Shown: positions 41,757 to 50,375 of the stretch, piece after piece
Position numbering within the stretch: the stretch's first letter is position 1
How the letters are laid out: each line of letters opens with the position of its first letter
Assembly: GCA_019186825.1 (NCBI GenBank)
Contig: JABARP010000022.1
Span: forward strand, 19,529 to 83,528
Length of the DNA stretch: 64,000 bases
Source of the DNA: Pyrinomonadaceae bacterium
GTDB lineage: Bacteria > Acidobacteriota > Blastocatellia > Pyrinomonadales > Pyrinomonadaceae
Direction of reading: 5' to 3'
Translations under genes and position numbers: made by a program
Notes under the pieces: generated by a model
Database searches by the model: none
What the model was told of the DNA's origin: nothing
The model's input: the letters and a program-made list of their open reading frames with translations, nothing else

Positions 41757-44009
41757 CTATCTCTGCACCTGATACTGTGACGATGTCACCGTAAGATAAA
41801 CTGCCGCCTGCGCCCTCGCCTTTGCGTTCGCCGGTGTAGACGAGATCGCAGTTACAGCCGTCAAGATCGTTGACCGCATCTCCGGCGACATAGTGCCGTG
41901 CATGAATCGTGTGTTCATCTCATCGAGCAGCCTGTTACCGGTCGGATCGGCGTTCGAGAGGGCCTCAAGATCAGCCAGATAGAGCTGCGTTCCATTAGGT
42001 GTATCCGGCTGTGAAACGTTGATACGGCCGTAAACCGCCGAATTCACGAAGTTCGCACGTGCGATAGAGCTACCCGTGTTGAAGATCGCAAACTCGGGCC
42101 CGAGGATCGACGTCCCGGGTATCACATAGCCCGGCGGATAGAAGTTGAAGACGGTCGGAGAATAGAAAGGATTCTGCGACATTGCCCGCGGATAGCGGCT
42201 GATGTTTCCATCACTTTGCGTCGTGCCGTCCGCGCTCGTTACGCCAAGCTGGCGGTAGAGATTCGTCGTCAGCTGAACGGGCTCGCGTAGCTTGCCGTAG
42301 TTCGGGTCCGTCTTCGAATCACCACGAGCTTCCGGATCGAGAAGGATCGCCTTGATCACCTCCTTCATCTGCGTCGGATTCGTGCGGTTCGCATTGAATA
42401 CCGCGGAGATCCTGCCGACATATGCCGGGCTCGGGTCACCGGTTACGAGATGCTGAATGAGATACTTCGAGACGAAAGGAGCCACGTTCGGGTGGTTATA
42501 AAGATTGTCCAAAGCCTGGTTCAGCGATGCATACGCATACGGGTAAATCGCGGCTTGCGTTGTACAAGTTGGCGGCCCGCATGCCGGTATATTCTGAGTT
42601 GACTCGGATCCCGGATAGGTAAGCAGCGTCTTCGCCGTCAAGTCGTGGCTGCTCGTATTCAAGGACATATTGTCCTTGTAGTCCGGACTTCCCGGTACGG
42701 CGTTCGGGCACGAAGCCTGATAATCCGTCGTCCGGCAATCGCGCCAGCCGGTAAAGACCTTCGTCAAGTTCGTTACGGTCGTCTGGTCGTAGGTCGGGAT
42801 AGGATTTCCCTGCCCGTCAAGCTGCAGTGTGCCGTCCTGGTTGAGCATAAATAGCCCGATATTGAAGAGCTGCATTATCTCCCGCGGATAATTCTCGTTC
42901 GGATTTGTACGAGTCGAACGGATCATATCGAGATAGTTCCCCATTCCGGCGTTAAGCGTTACGTCGTACATCAGCTGACGCCAGTTACCGAACACGTTCC
43001 TATTGATCGCGTTCTGATAGGCGATCATATGGCTCGATTGCTGCGTATCACTGCCGGAGATCACCCAAAGCTGATTCAAAGCCCAGTTAACACGATGACG
43101 GAGCTGCGATTCGCCATAAAGTGCATTCTTAAAGAACCAGATCTGCACCGGATACTGCGTGTAGCGGTCGCGGCGACAAGTCGCCGGGACATCGTCGCCA
43201 CCGGAGCCGTCACACGTTGACGGCTGGTTTGAAGGCATTAGCGGGATGTCCGGATAAGGAATGTCCGCGTAATTATCTTCGAACTGCTCAGCGAGCCACG
43301 TCCTGAGGCCGATGCGCCTGATTCGAGCATCGAGTGACTGCGTCGGGCCGAATGTAGCTTGTTCGAGGAAACGCATACGATCGCTCGACCACCGATAGCC
43401 GACACCGCCGTAAGAATCCGTTTTCTCTTGCTTCGCCTCGGTCGCCGCGATAGCCCTTGCTGTCGCAAGCGGTGTTGGAAAAGTTCCCGGCACGTCCTTG
43501 ATCGGTTCGAGTCCACCCACACCAAGCTTGACAACGTTGCTTGCGAGTCCCCGCCACGTAAGGTACACGTTCAGGTCACCCGGCCGCGGCGCATCCCAGA
43601 ATTTCATATCGTCGGTCAAAATGACCGTTGCACGATAAACATCCGGGTAGCCAGCAACTCGGCCAAGTGCGACGACAGGATAGCGATAAAAATGTCCCTG
43701 GCTGTCGCTTGCGTAAACGCGGAAGGCATTCGCGCCTTCGCCCGGCATCAATGAAACGTTAGTAAAATAGAGCGCCATCTTCGACCCTGCGTCGAAGGCC
43801 CTATTGTTTGCGATCCTCTCAAGCGATCCCTTTCCGCGAACGGGAGCAACGCTTGCGAGCGCTCTCGTCGAATCCGGCGACGTGAGCAAGATCGGCGTCG
43901 GTGAATTCGGATCGGGGTCGTCCTGAGCAAAGGCCGAGACCACGCAAAATACGGCCAAAAGTGCCGTAAGCAATACTCGCGGGGCGGCGCTAAGTAACCT
44001 GCCAGCCAT
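41757..44009 (-). CDS. DUF1800 exported protein
   Basis: 750 residues with a Sec signal peptide (cleavage near SAFAQ). DUF1800 pattern: LEQATFGPTQS, RHRVNWALNQL.V, NPNENYPREIMQLF.IGL, TVTNLTKVFTGW.DC. The first ~200 residues are an extra beta domain (YASDSQGHFYRYPVV..., DLNVYLTWRGLASN). AGGAGG sits before the ATG. It is the first gene of a two-gene unit with DUF1501. The function of the pair is unknown, although widespread in Acidobacteriota and Planctomycetota. Confidence 0.92.
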   Translation of the reverse strand: MAGRLLSAAPRVLLTALLAVFCVVSAFAQDDPDPNSPTPILLTSPDSTRALASVAPVRGKGSLERIANNRAFDAGSKMALYFTNVSLMPGEGANAFRVYASDSQGHFYRYPVVALGRVAGYPDVYRATVILTDDMKFWDAPRPGDLNVYLTWRGLASNVVKLGVGGLEPIKDVPGTFPTPLATARAIAATEAKQEKTDSYGGVGYRWSSDRMRFLEQATFGPTQSLDARIRRIGLRTWLAEQFEDNYADIPYPDIPLMPSNQPSTCDGSGGDDVPATCRRDRYTQYPVQIWFFKNALYGESQLRHRVNWALNQLWVISGSDTQQSSHMIAYQNAINRNVFGNWRQLMYDVTLNAGMGNYLDMIRSTRTNPNENYPREIMQLFNIGLFMLNQDGTLQLDGQGNPIPTYDQTTVTNLTKVFTGWRDCRTTDYQASCPNAVPGSPDYKDNMSLNTSSHDLTAKTLLTYPGSESTQNIPACGPPTCTTQAAIYPYAYASLNQALDNLYNHPNVAPFVSKYLIQHLVTGDPSPAYVGRISAVFNANRTNPTQMKEVIKAILLDPEARGDSKTDPNYGKLREPVQLTTNLYRQLGVTSADGTTQSDGNISRYPRAMSQNPFYSPTVFNFYPPGYVIPGTSILGPEFAIFNTGSSIARANFVNSAVYGRINVSQPDTPNGTQLYLADLEALSNADPTGNRLLDEMNTRFMHGTMSPEMRSTILTAVTAISSTPANAKARAQAAVYLTVTSSQYQVQR

Positions 44010-44248
44010 AACTTTTCCTCCTAACTACTTTTAACGAGAACTTTAGTCGGCACTGTGCGGGGAACCAGCACCGTTCAAGGTTGTTTTACAAGTTTTAATT
44101 TACACTTTTCCTGCTGTTTTGCCAACCTATTTTTTCAGCCGTGATGGCACTAATTTTCTACCAGAATAGACGCAGGCAAATTGTATTTAGCCGAACAATT
44201 TTCCATCCGATATTCGTCATTTTGACCGAGTCTTGAAATAATCTCTGA

Positions 44249-45151
44249 ATGCCGCAAAACATCACGATAAAAACGCCCGAGACCTTCTCTTTCGAGCACA
44301 CGCTGCTAAGCCATGGATGGTATGATCTGCCGCCGTTCGAGAGATCTGGAAGCGGAGAATTCAGCATTGTTCTACCGCGCGGCAGAGGCGGGAAGGCCGT
44401 CGCTGTCACTGTCCGCGGCAGCTCAGGATGCCTCAAGATCGCGGTCGATTCGTCTGAGGCCGATCGGAAGGGCGTAATTCGCGATGTTCGCCACATTTTG
44501 CGGCTTGATGAGGAATTCGAAGGATTCTACGAAGCGGTGGAAAAATGTCGCGCGGTTCATTGGGCCGCTGAGGTGAAGGCCGGAAGGTTGCTCCGCGGGC
44601 CGAACGTCTTCGAGGACCTGGTAAAAACTCTTTGCACGACGAACTGTTCATGGGCATTGACGAAGGTTATGGTAAAAAATCTCGTCGACGAGCTAGGCGA
44701 AAAGACCGCGAATGGTAAACGAGCGTTCCCAACGGCGGAAGCGATGGCCGAGCAGGACGAAGGTTTCTATCGAGAGAGGATCCGCAGCGGCTATCGGGCA
44801 CCGTACTTTGTCGAGTTGGCAGAACGCGTATCGACCGGCGAGCTCGACCCGGAAAGCTGGCTCAAGAGCGAACTATCTACCCCTGATCTGAAAAAGGAGA
44901 TCAAGAAAGTAAAAGGCATTGGGGATTACGCGGCAGACAATCTGCTGAAACTCCTGGGCCGGTATGATTGCCTCGCGCTCGATTCTTGGGTACGCGGCGG
45001 TTTTTATAAAAAACATAACCGAGGGAGAAAATGCAGCGATAAAAAGATCGAGAAACACTATCGGCAATTCGGCGAATGGCGCGGGCTTGCGATCTGGTGC
45101 GACATGACCGAGGACTGGTTCTTTGGCGATGGCCGCCGAAACGGCGAATAG
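44249..45151 (+). CDS. AlkA/OGG-type HhH-GPD DNA glycosylase
   Basis: 300 residues. An N-terminal beta domain like AlkA/OGG1 (to ~110) and an HhH-GPD domain: VKGIGDYAADNLLKLL with the catalytic Asp245 in CLALDSW. The position where OGG1 carries its Schiff-base Lys is Tyr (GIGDYAADN), so a monofunctional glycosylase of the AlkA type is expected, removing alkylated or otherwise damaged bases. No adjacent repair genes. Four Cys are scattered, with no Fe-S pattern. Confidence 0.82.
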   Translation: MPQNITIKTPETFSFEHTLLSHGWYDLPPFERSGSGEFSIVLPRGRGGKAVAVTVRGSSGCLKIAVDSSEADRKGVIRDVRHILRLDEEFEGFYEAVEKCRAVHWAAEVKAGRLLRGPNVFEDLVKTLCTTNCSWALTKVMVKNLVDELGEKTANGKRAFPTAEAMAEQDEGFYRERIRSGYRAPYFVELAERVSTGELDPESWLKSELSTPDLKKEIKKVKGIGDYAADNLLKLLGRYDCLALDSWVRGGFYKKHNRGRKCSDKKIEKHYRQFGEWRGLAIWCDMTEDWFFGDGRRNGE

Positions 45152-45184
45152 TATCTTTTCGGCCAAGACGCGAACTCGCGTCGT

Positions 45185-45236
45185 CTAACCTCCAGCCGCA
45201 CGCTTTGTGCAGCTAAATATTTTTCTCGGAGGTTAG
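45185..45236 (+). promoter_or_regulatory. Leader hairpin that pairs with its own Shine-Dalgarno
   Basis: CTAACCTCC (45185-45193) is exactly complementary to GGAGGTTAG (45228-45236), the ribosome site of the gene at 45243. The enclosed sequence holds a second hairpin, AGCCGCAC/GTGCAGCT (45194-45201 and 45207-45214). Folding would hide the ribosome site, so thermosensor-, protein- or ligand-controlled translation is possible. Confidence 0.5.
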
Positions 45237-45242
45237 CATTTT

Positions 45243-45734
45243 ATGAAGGCAACATTCCCTAAGGCAATCATTACTCTCTCCGCCTTTATTCTATTACTCG
45301 GCCTTGCGGAAACGGCTTCGGCTCAATATCGCCGCAACTGGAGGTATCGTTCGGCAACAACGAAAGCACAGGTCGATCGCGTCATCAACCGTGTCGAGGC
45401 CCAACTCGATCACTTCGTCGGCGAATACAACCGTTCGCTCGACCGCAGTCGGCTCGACGGCACGGGCCGTGAAGATTGGCTCAATAAACGCGCACGCGAC
45501 CTCGAATCGGCGACCGACGAGCTTCGTCGTGATTTCGACCGGCGTGACTCGTGGGGCGAGAATCGGGATGAGGTTCGCCGTTGTTTGAATATCGCGACCG
45601 ATATCGACAAGAGTATGCGATCGATGCGTCTCGGGGCCGCAACTGAGAGCAATTGGGCTCGGCTTCGGGTTGAGCTAAATGCACTCGCAGATATTTACAG
45701 TATGCCGCGCATCGGATCGGCAAAATATCGCTAG
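45243..45734 (+). CDS. Secreted Arg-rich helical protein of unknown function
   Basis: 163 residues with a signal peptide (cleavage near TASAQ). The mature part is strongly Arg-rich and helical, with repeated RxxR/DR patterns (QVDRVINRVEAQLDHFV, SLDRSRLDG, SATDELRRDFDRRDSW). I do not recognise a family. GGAGG (45228-45232) is at a good distance but can be sequestered by the leader. A terminator follows. Confidence 0.75.
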   Translation: MKATFPKAIITLSAFILLLGLAETASAQYRRNWRYRSATTKAQVDRVINRVEAQLDHFVGEYNRSLDRSRLDGTGREDWLNKRARDLESATDELRRDFDRRDSWGENRDEVRRCLNIATDIDKSMRSMRLGAATESNWARLRVELNALADIYSMPRIGSAKYR

Positions 45735-45766
45735 AAAACAGAAAAAAGCAGGCAGATTCTGCCATT

Positions 45767-45805
45767 TGGCCCTTCTCGGCAAATACCGTCGCGAAGGGCC
45801 ATTTT
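45767..45805 (+). terminator. Terminator after the Arg-rich secreted gene
   Basis: TGGCCCTTC (45767-45775) pairs with GAAGGGCCA (45793-45801), followed by TTTTGTT. A smaller GGCAGA..TGCC hairpin precedes it. Confidence 0.85.
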
Positions 45806-45903
45806 GTTAAACACTTTGGTGCCGGTTATCGTAAGAGTTTTAGCAAGCGCCGTTCGCGGTAAGTGTAGTATTATTTCCTATTGCGTGCGGTGAGAGTTTT
45901 CTG

Positions 45904-47559
45904 ATGATCGGAGCGGGCAGAGTTTTACAGGATCGATACCGGATTGACCAAAAGATCGGTCAAGGCGGCATGGGCGCGGTCTATATTGCGACGGACGAGC
46001 GGTTTGCGAGCACGGTCGCGATCAAAGAAACGCTATATATGGACGACAACTATCGCAAAGCGATAGAACGCGAAGCTCGTCTGCTAAACAGCTTAAAACA
46101 CAACGCCTTACCGCGCGTCAGCGATCATTTCGAAGAGGACAATAGCCAATTCCTCGTGATGGAATATGTCGCGGGCGAGGACCTTTCGACGATCATTGAA
46201 CGCGACAAGAAACCGTTCCCGTTCGAAAAAGTTCTCGGTTGGGCAGATCAGCTCCTTGATGCCCTTGATTTCCTGCATTCGCAGGTCATTCCGGTCATAC
46301 ACCGCGACATCAAGCCCCAAAACCTAAAGCTAACTCCGGACGGTAAGATCGTTCTGCTTGATTTCGGCCTCGCGAAGGGAAATCCGACCGACGCAGGCCA
46401 TCCAACCGCAGCAAAGAGTATTTTCGGTTATTCGCGAAATTACGCGTCGTTGGAACAGATCCAGGGCACAGGCACCGATCCGCGGAGCGACCTTTACTCG
46501 CTCGCGGCGACGTTGTACCACCTGATGACGGGAGTTCCGCCTGAAGATGCGCTTACGCGTGCAATGGCGGTGCTGACGAGAAAGCCCGACCCGCTCAAGC
46601 CGGCAAATTTGATCCTTGCCGAGATCCCAGCCGGTGTTGCAGGCGTCCTTCAGTGTGCACTTGCTCTGGATGCCGCCGACCGGCCATCAACCGCTGCTGA
46701 AATGCGGAAGATGCTGCAAAGTTACGAAAATTACGCACATCTCGCTATTCCGTCAGCAAATGGTGTTCAGATCGACGGCCCGACCCGCGATGTTCATTTT
46801 CAGGCGACGCGTTTGATGCCCGAGACAACAAGAGGCGTTCCGCTTTCGACCGATGCGAGAACCGAAGTCCTTGATGGTGCGGATTCGCATGAAACAAAGC
46901 TTCGATCAAGCGCTCGGACAGAAAGTGCCTCGCCCGGCGGTAGGAAGAGGTTTTTGGCAGTCGCTGCTGGATTGTTGCTTGGTGGTTCCGCGCTCGCTCT
47001 GGGCGGCGCATATGTCGCAAACCCAGGCCTCTTTGGCGTTGCCTCGGACGAACCGGCAAACACCCAACCCGTCTCAGAACCAACCGCAGACACGGTCCTG
47101 GTGCCCGCTGCCAACACGAATTCTACAGATACGAACAATACTTCCGGTGAAGAGGGAATGTCAGTTGAAAAGGCAGCTCCCGTCGAGAAGCCTCGCACGC
47201 AGGCCGAACCAAAGGCTCCGTCGGCGCCCGAACAGAAGCCCGGCAAAGTGACCATCCATGGTGAGGACGGTGATATCACGATGGACGATCTTGAAAATCC
47301 CAGCGAGATCATCATTACAAAGCGGAACCCCGATGGAAGCGTTACGACCACAAAGGTAAATCCGAACAAGGCTCCGAAACTGAACACGTGGAAAAGCACC
47401 CCCAATCCGCCGAACGTGCCTTTTCCAAACGGTTATCCTAAGGGCCTTACGCCTGAACAGGAGAGGCGTGTCCGCGAGGCCTGGAAAGAAAGACAGCGTG
47501 AACTTCGCGAGAAACGACAGCGTCAAAGAGAGGCCCAAGAGCCGCCGGACCTTCAATAG
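45904..47559 (+). CDS. Membrane Ser/Thr protein kinase
   Basis: 551 residues. Kinase domain ~12-280: GQGGMGAVY (19-27), Lys41 in VAIKE, VIHRDIKPQN with Asp135, DFG (153-155), and a PRSDLYSL segment in place of the usual TDVYSLG. One membrane helix near 345-370 (RFLAVAAGLLLGGSALALGG). The outside part is Pro/Thr/Asn-rich and disordered, ending in a highly charged Arg/Gln/Glu tail (ERRVREAWKERQRELREKR). No PASTA, TPR or other sensor domain. It ends 7 bp inside the convergent plsC. Confidence 0.93.
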   Translation: MIGAGRVLQDRYRIDQKIGQGGMGAVYIATDERFASTVAIKETLYMDDNYRKAIEREARLLNSLKHNALPRVSDHFEEDNSQFLVMEYVAGEDLSTIIERDKKPFPFEKVLGWADQLLDALDFLHSQVIPVIHRDIKPQNLKLTPDGKIVLLDFGLAKGNPTDAGHPTAAKSIFGYSRNYASLEQIQGTGTDPRSDLYSLAATLYHLMTGVPPEDALTRAMAVLTRKPDPLKPANLILAEIPAGVAGVLQCALALDAADRPSTAAEMRKMLQSYENYAHLAIPSANGVQIDGPTRDVHFQATRLMPETTRGVPLSTDARTEVLDGADSHETKLRSSARTESASPGGRKRFLAVAAGLLLGGSALALGGAYVANPGLFGVASDEPANTQPVSEPTADTVLVPAANTNSTDTNNTSGEEGMSVEKAAPVEKPRTQAEPKAPSAPEQKPGKVTIHGEDGDITMDDLENPSEIIITKRNPDGSVTTTKVNPNKAPKLNTWKSTPNPPNVPFPNGYPKGLTPEQERRVREAWKERQRELREKRQRQREAQEPPDLQ

Positions 47560-48182
47560 ACATCCCCGGCACGAATAGCTTCGCGCAGCCTCTCGGTCTC
47601 GATCTCCGCATCGTCGGTCTCCGGAATAAACGGCTCGTGATATACGACCTGAAGGCGGCGAAACAGCCTTGGCGTAAGCCAGCCGCGCGGCCAAATCCGA
47701 TTTCCGCCGACGATCGTTACAGGCAAAACCGGCGACTTTCGCGCAATGGCGATACGCATCGCACCTTCTTTCATTTCAAGTAATTCGCCGTCCTCGACTT
47801 GCCTGGCACCTTCCGGAAAGATCACAAGAGCAGCTCCATCATCAAGCGCCCGCAGCGCTGTTCGAAAGGCGGAAGAAAAACTCCTCGGATTCTGCGAAAC
47901 CGGAAAGGCACCGAGATAGCGGATCATTCTTCCGACAAAGAACCAGTCGAAAGCTCCGTCAAACGCCATGAACTGCGTTTTTTGCATTATCGGAGCGGCG
48001 ATCCAGAACGGATCGACGTAAGTTTGGTGATTGGCCGCCACGACGTAGCCTTCCAGGCCGGCCTCCGGGATATTTTCGAGGCCGACGTACTCGATACGCC
48101 ACAGGATCTTACTCACAACGCGCGCCGCACGCTTGAGCGATCTCGCGATTCTCGGTGGTGGATATTGGAGTTCTGCCGGCAC
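47553..48182 (-). CDS. plsC: 1-acyl-sn-glycerol-3-phosphate acyltransferase
   Basis: 209 residues. The catalytic NHxxxxD box is NHQTYVD (His52, Asp57), and FPEGAR (122-127) is the substrate-binding EGxR motif. It adds the second acyl chain in phosphatidic acid synthesis, or acylates a related lipid; the family is broad. No obvious membrane helix. Overlaps the kinase gene tail to tail. Confidence 0.92.
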   Translation of the reverse strand: MPAELQYPPPRIARSLKRAARVVSKILWRIEYVGLENIPEAGLEGYVVAANHQTYVDPFWIAAPIMQKTQFMAFDGAFDWFFVGRMIRYLGAFPVSQNPRSFSSAFRTALRALDDGAALVIFPEGARQVEDGELLEMKEGAMRIAIARKSPVLPVTIVGGNRIWPRGWLTPRLFRRLQVVYHEPFIPETDDAEIETERLREAIRAGDVY

Positions 48183-48260
48183 AAAAGAAAGGGATCGAGC
48201 GCTTCAGCGTTGCTGAATACTGCTCGATCCATCTAGATTAGCCGTAACTCAGTCGTTTCT

Positions 48261-49064
48261 TCAAGAAACGACGTTTAGATCGGAATAATCTGCCTCGAGA
48301 GGATTGTCGGTAAGAAACATCTTTTCGGTTGGGAACCGCTGATCGACAAACTCCAAATGGAGCGAAGGTAACTGATTCTTTCGCTCTTTACGGTTTCGAA
48401 CAATAGCGACCGAATAAAAACGAAACTCCTCGCACGCGACCTTTACACGCTCTCCTACGACGGCTGGCAGGGAGCAGAGCACCGATACGCCGGTCGTGCT
48501 GATATTCTGGGTCATGCACTCTTCTTTTTGTGAGGTTTTCTCGGACTTTCCCTTTAGTTTGGAAACGGTCATCGGGATGTTCATCCAAAATCGAGAGTTG
48601 CGCCGCGGTGTGAAGTCGGTCGCGGATTCGATGACACGCCAAAGGCCGTTCGCGTGCATACCGATGATGCGATAACCTTGGGCAGGATTCTCCATATGGC
48701 TGTCCGGCGGTGTCTTGCCGATAAAGCCAACACCGACGTGATAGACCTGTTTGCCTTCTACCTCGGCACGATTGCAGAACTGTACTACGCCGACAACCTG
48801 GTAGATCTTTTCGCTCCGGTCATACGCGCGCAGCTCTTCGGCGAGCGGCATCGTTAGCTGTATCAGCCTTCCGACAACGCAAGGCTGCGTGAGGGTAAAG
48901 CCCGCCCCATTGCGAGAGATGCTCGTTACTGCGGTTATCTCTTTCCAAGGTTCATCGTCACCGGTTACCTGGACGATGGCTTTGAGGTCAATTTCGTGGC
49001 GGGCTGAGGTCCGCATTTCGGGTTGCCCCGCTGGAGGAGTGTGGTCGAATTCTGTAATGCTCAT
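48261..49064 (-). CDS. Double PilZ-domain protein (paralogue A)
   Basis: 267 residues with two PilZ-like units. The first begins RTSARHE (RxxxR) with SISRNGAGF further on; the second begins PRRNSRF (RxxxR) with QNISTTGVSV ([DN]xSxxG). These are the c-di-GMP contact motifs, so the protein is probably a c-di-GMP effector with two sites or one degenerate site. No other domain, no signal peptide. The next gene upstream is a paralogue of the same layout, 89 bp away on the same strand. Confidence 0.82.
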   Translation of the reverse strand: MSITEFDHTPPAGQPEMRTSARHEIDLKAIVQVTGDDEPWKEITAVTSISRNGAGFTLTQPCVVGRLIQLTMPLAEELRAYDRSEKIYQVVGVVQFCNRAEVEGKQVYHVGVGFIGKTPPDSHMENPAQGYRIIGMHANGLWRVIESATDFTPRRNSRFWMNIPMTVSKLKGKSEKTSQKEECMTQNISTTGVSVLCSLPAVVGERVKVACEEFRFYSVAIVRNRKERKNQLPSLHLEFVDQRFPTEKMFLTDNPLEADYSDLNVVS

Positions 49065-49153
49065 TTGGTTCGGGAACGACGGTCATGCTTGTCAGTTGTG
49101 TGGAAACCCGGCCGATCGATTCTTTTCCTTTTTCAGTATTTGCTTTCGGAGCC

Positions 49154-49906
49154 TCAGTCGATCCCTTCCAACGGAAAGAATCGATCAATGAATTCAAGAT
49201 GCAGGCGAGGAATGCCATCCGAGCCAAGTCTGCGGCCGCGAATGACCGAGATGATCTTCACGTCGTGCCTGAGGCTAACGACCCGCACGAACGTGCCGGG
49301 TTCGAGGTCCCACTGTGTAAAGATCGCCGCTCCACCGTAGCTGATATTCTCAGTAACGGTCGATTCGCTCTTGATGACCTCACCTGATTCATCAAGAAGC
49401 TCAATTACAAGCGCTTCCGGTATGTGGAAGCGGGTTTGTTTTCGCAGATCTTTCGGCAGATCGCTGTCATCTGCACCAAGCTGCATTTCGCCTATGTGCC
49501 AAAGTCCTTCGTCCTCGCGGTGAGTGATGTCGTAAAGCTTTGACGGATTCGAAAGGTAATCCTCCGGCGGATTCTTCCCAATGAACGCGACGCCGCAGGC
49601 GTATTGCGGATTCTCCGGGTTCGGGCTCGCGTCGATGCATCGACGTACCAGGCCCCAGATCTTGTACTGCGGTTCGGTGAAATCATACACACGCAGCTGT
49701 CTCGGCATCGGGATCGTCAGCATTATCAGCCTTCCGCGTTTTGTCGGGCGCTTTAATAAAAAGCCCGCACCAAAAGCAGAGACATCCTGAAGCCTTGTGA
49801 TCTCATTCCAGGAGACATTCCCGTCGATCTTTACTTCGACACGGACCGGCAACGGAAGAGCGATCCTCTGAATTCTCCGATTTTCTTTTACGTAGGCGGT
49901 TGACAT
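49154..49906 (-). CDS. Double PilZ-domain protein (paralogue B)
   Basis: 250 residues, same two-unit layout as its neighbour and sharing segments such as VGFIGK/AFIGKNPP..., LHLEF.D.FFP. Unit 1: NRRIQRI and QDVSAFGAGF. Unit 2: RKQTRFH and ENISYGGAAI. Both keep RxxxR and [DN]xSxxG, so c-di-GMP binding is plausible for each. The pair probably arose by local duplication. The target of either protein is unknown. Confidence 0.82.
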   Translation of the reverse strand: MSTAYVKENRRIQRIALPLPVRVEVKIDGNVSWNEITRLQDVSAFGAGFLLKRPTKRGRLIMLTIPMPRQLRVYDFTEPQYKIWGLVRRCIDASPNPENPQYACGVAFIGKNPPEDYLSNPSKLYDITHREDEGLWHIGEMQLGADDSDLPKDLRKQTRFHIPEALVIELLDESGEVIKSESTVTENISYGGAAIFTQWDLEPGTFVRVVSLRHDVKIISVIRGRRLGSDGIPRLHLEFIDRFFPLEGID

Positions 49907-50375
49907 TTGGCTTGCAAAGGAATTCCGAGCTTCAGGTATGGATGTTATCGGACTGAAGTAAGCTGCCTGTATCTCGGTTTCAAAGGACGGACGGCTGATG
50001 TTGGATCGCGATACCGCGTGGATTGCGGCACCTTTCAGCCTACCTTAATAAACGACGGGTGGCCGCAAAATTCCAATTTTTCATCAGTCGTGTTCTCGAA
50101 AATGCCTATTCTACGGACTCTCAAAGGTGACAATGCGCTTTGCTGGAAGGTCAATGCCTACAAGCCTTTGCATACAGCCTTTCACCTTGATTTTACTGGA
50201 CGAAAATAGACTTTCAGAACGGCCTGCAAGGTTGCGGGAGCGGCCTTACAGCCTGTAAAATAGTATTACCTATCGGATGGAGATTTGTAAACACTTTTTT
50301 TAGCGCCGATTCTCCTATTCACAGACACTTAAGCAGCTGTAACTTCACGATCTTTCAGAGATCTTTGTATACAAA
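49907..50375 (+). promoter_or_regulatory. Divergent intergenic region with gyrA promoter candidate and palindromes
   Basis: No gene is supported here; a 100-codon frame at 49907-50209 lacks any protein character. TTGCGG (50232-50237), 18 bp, TAAAAT (50256-50261) is a plausible gyrA promoter. Just before the gyrA ATG lie GATCT-5-AGATC (50349-50363) and the perfect palindrome TTTGTATACAAA (50364-50375), and no Shine-Dalgarno is visible. These could be a DNA-binding site or initiation-region structure. Confidence 0.4.

Noticed and set aside
49907..50209. 100-codon frame in the gyrA upstream region
   Set aside because: No ribosome site, mixed composition and no recognisable pattern; treated as intergenic.
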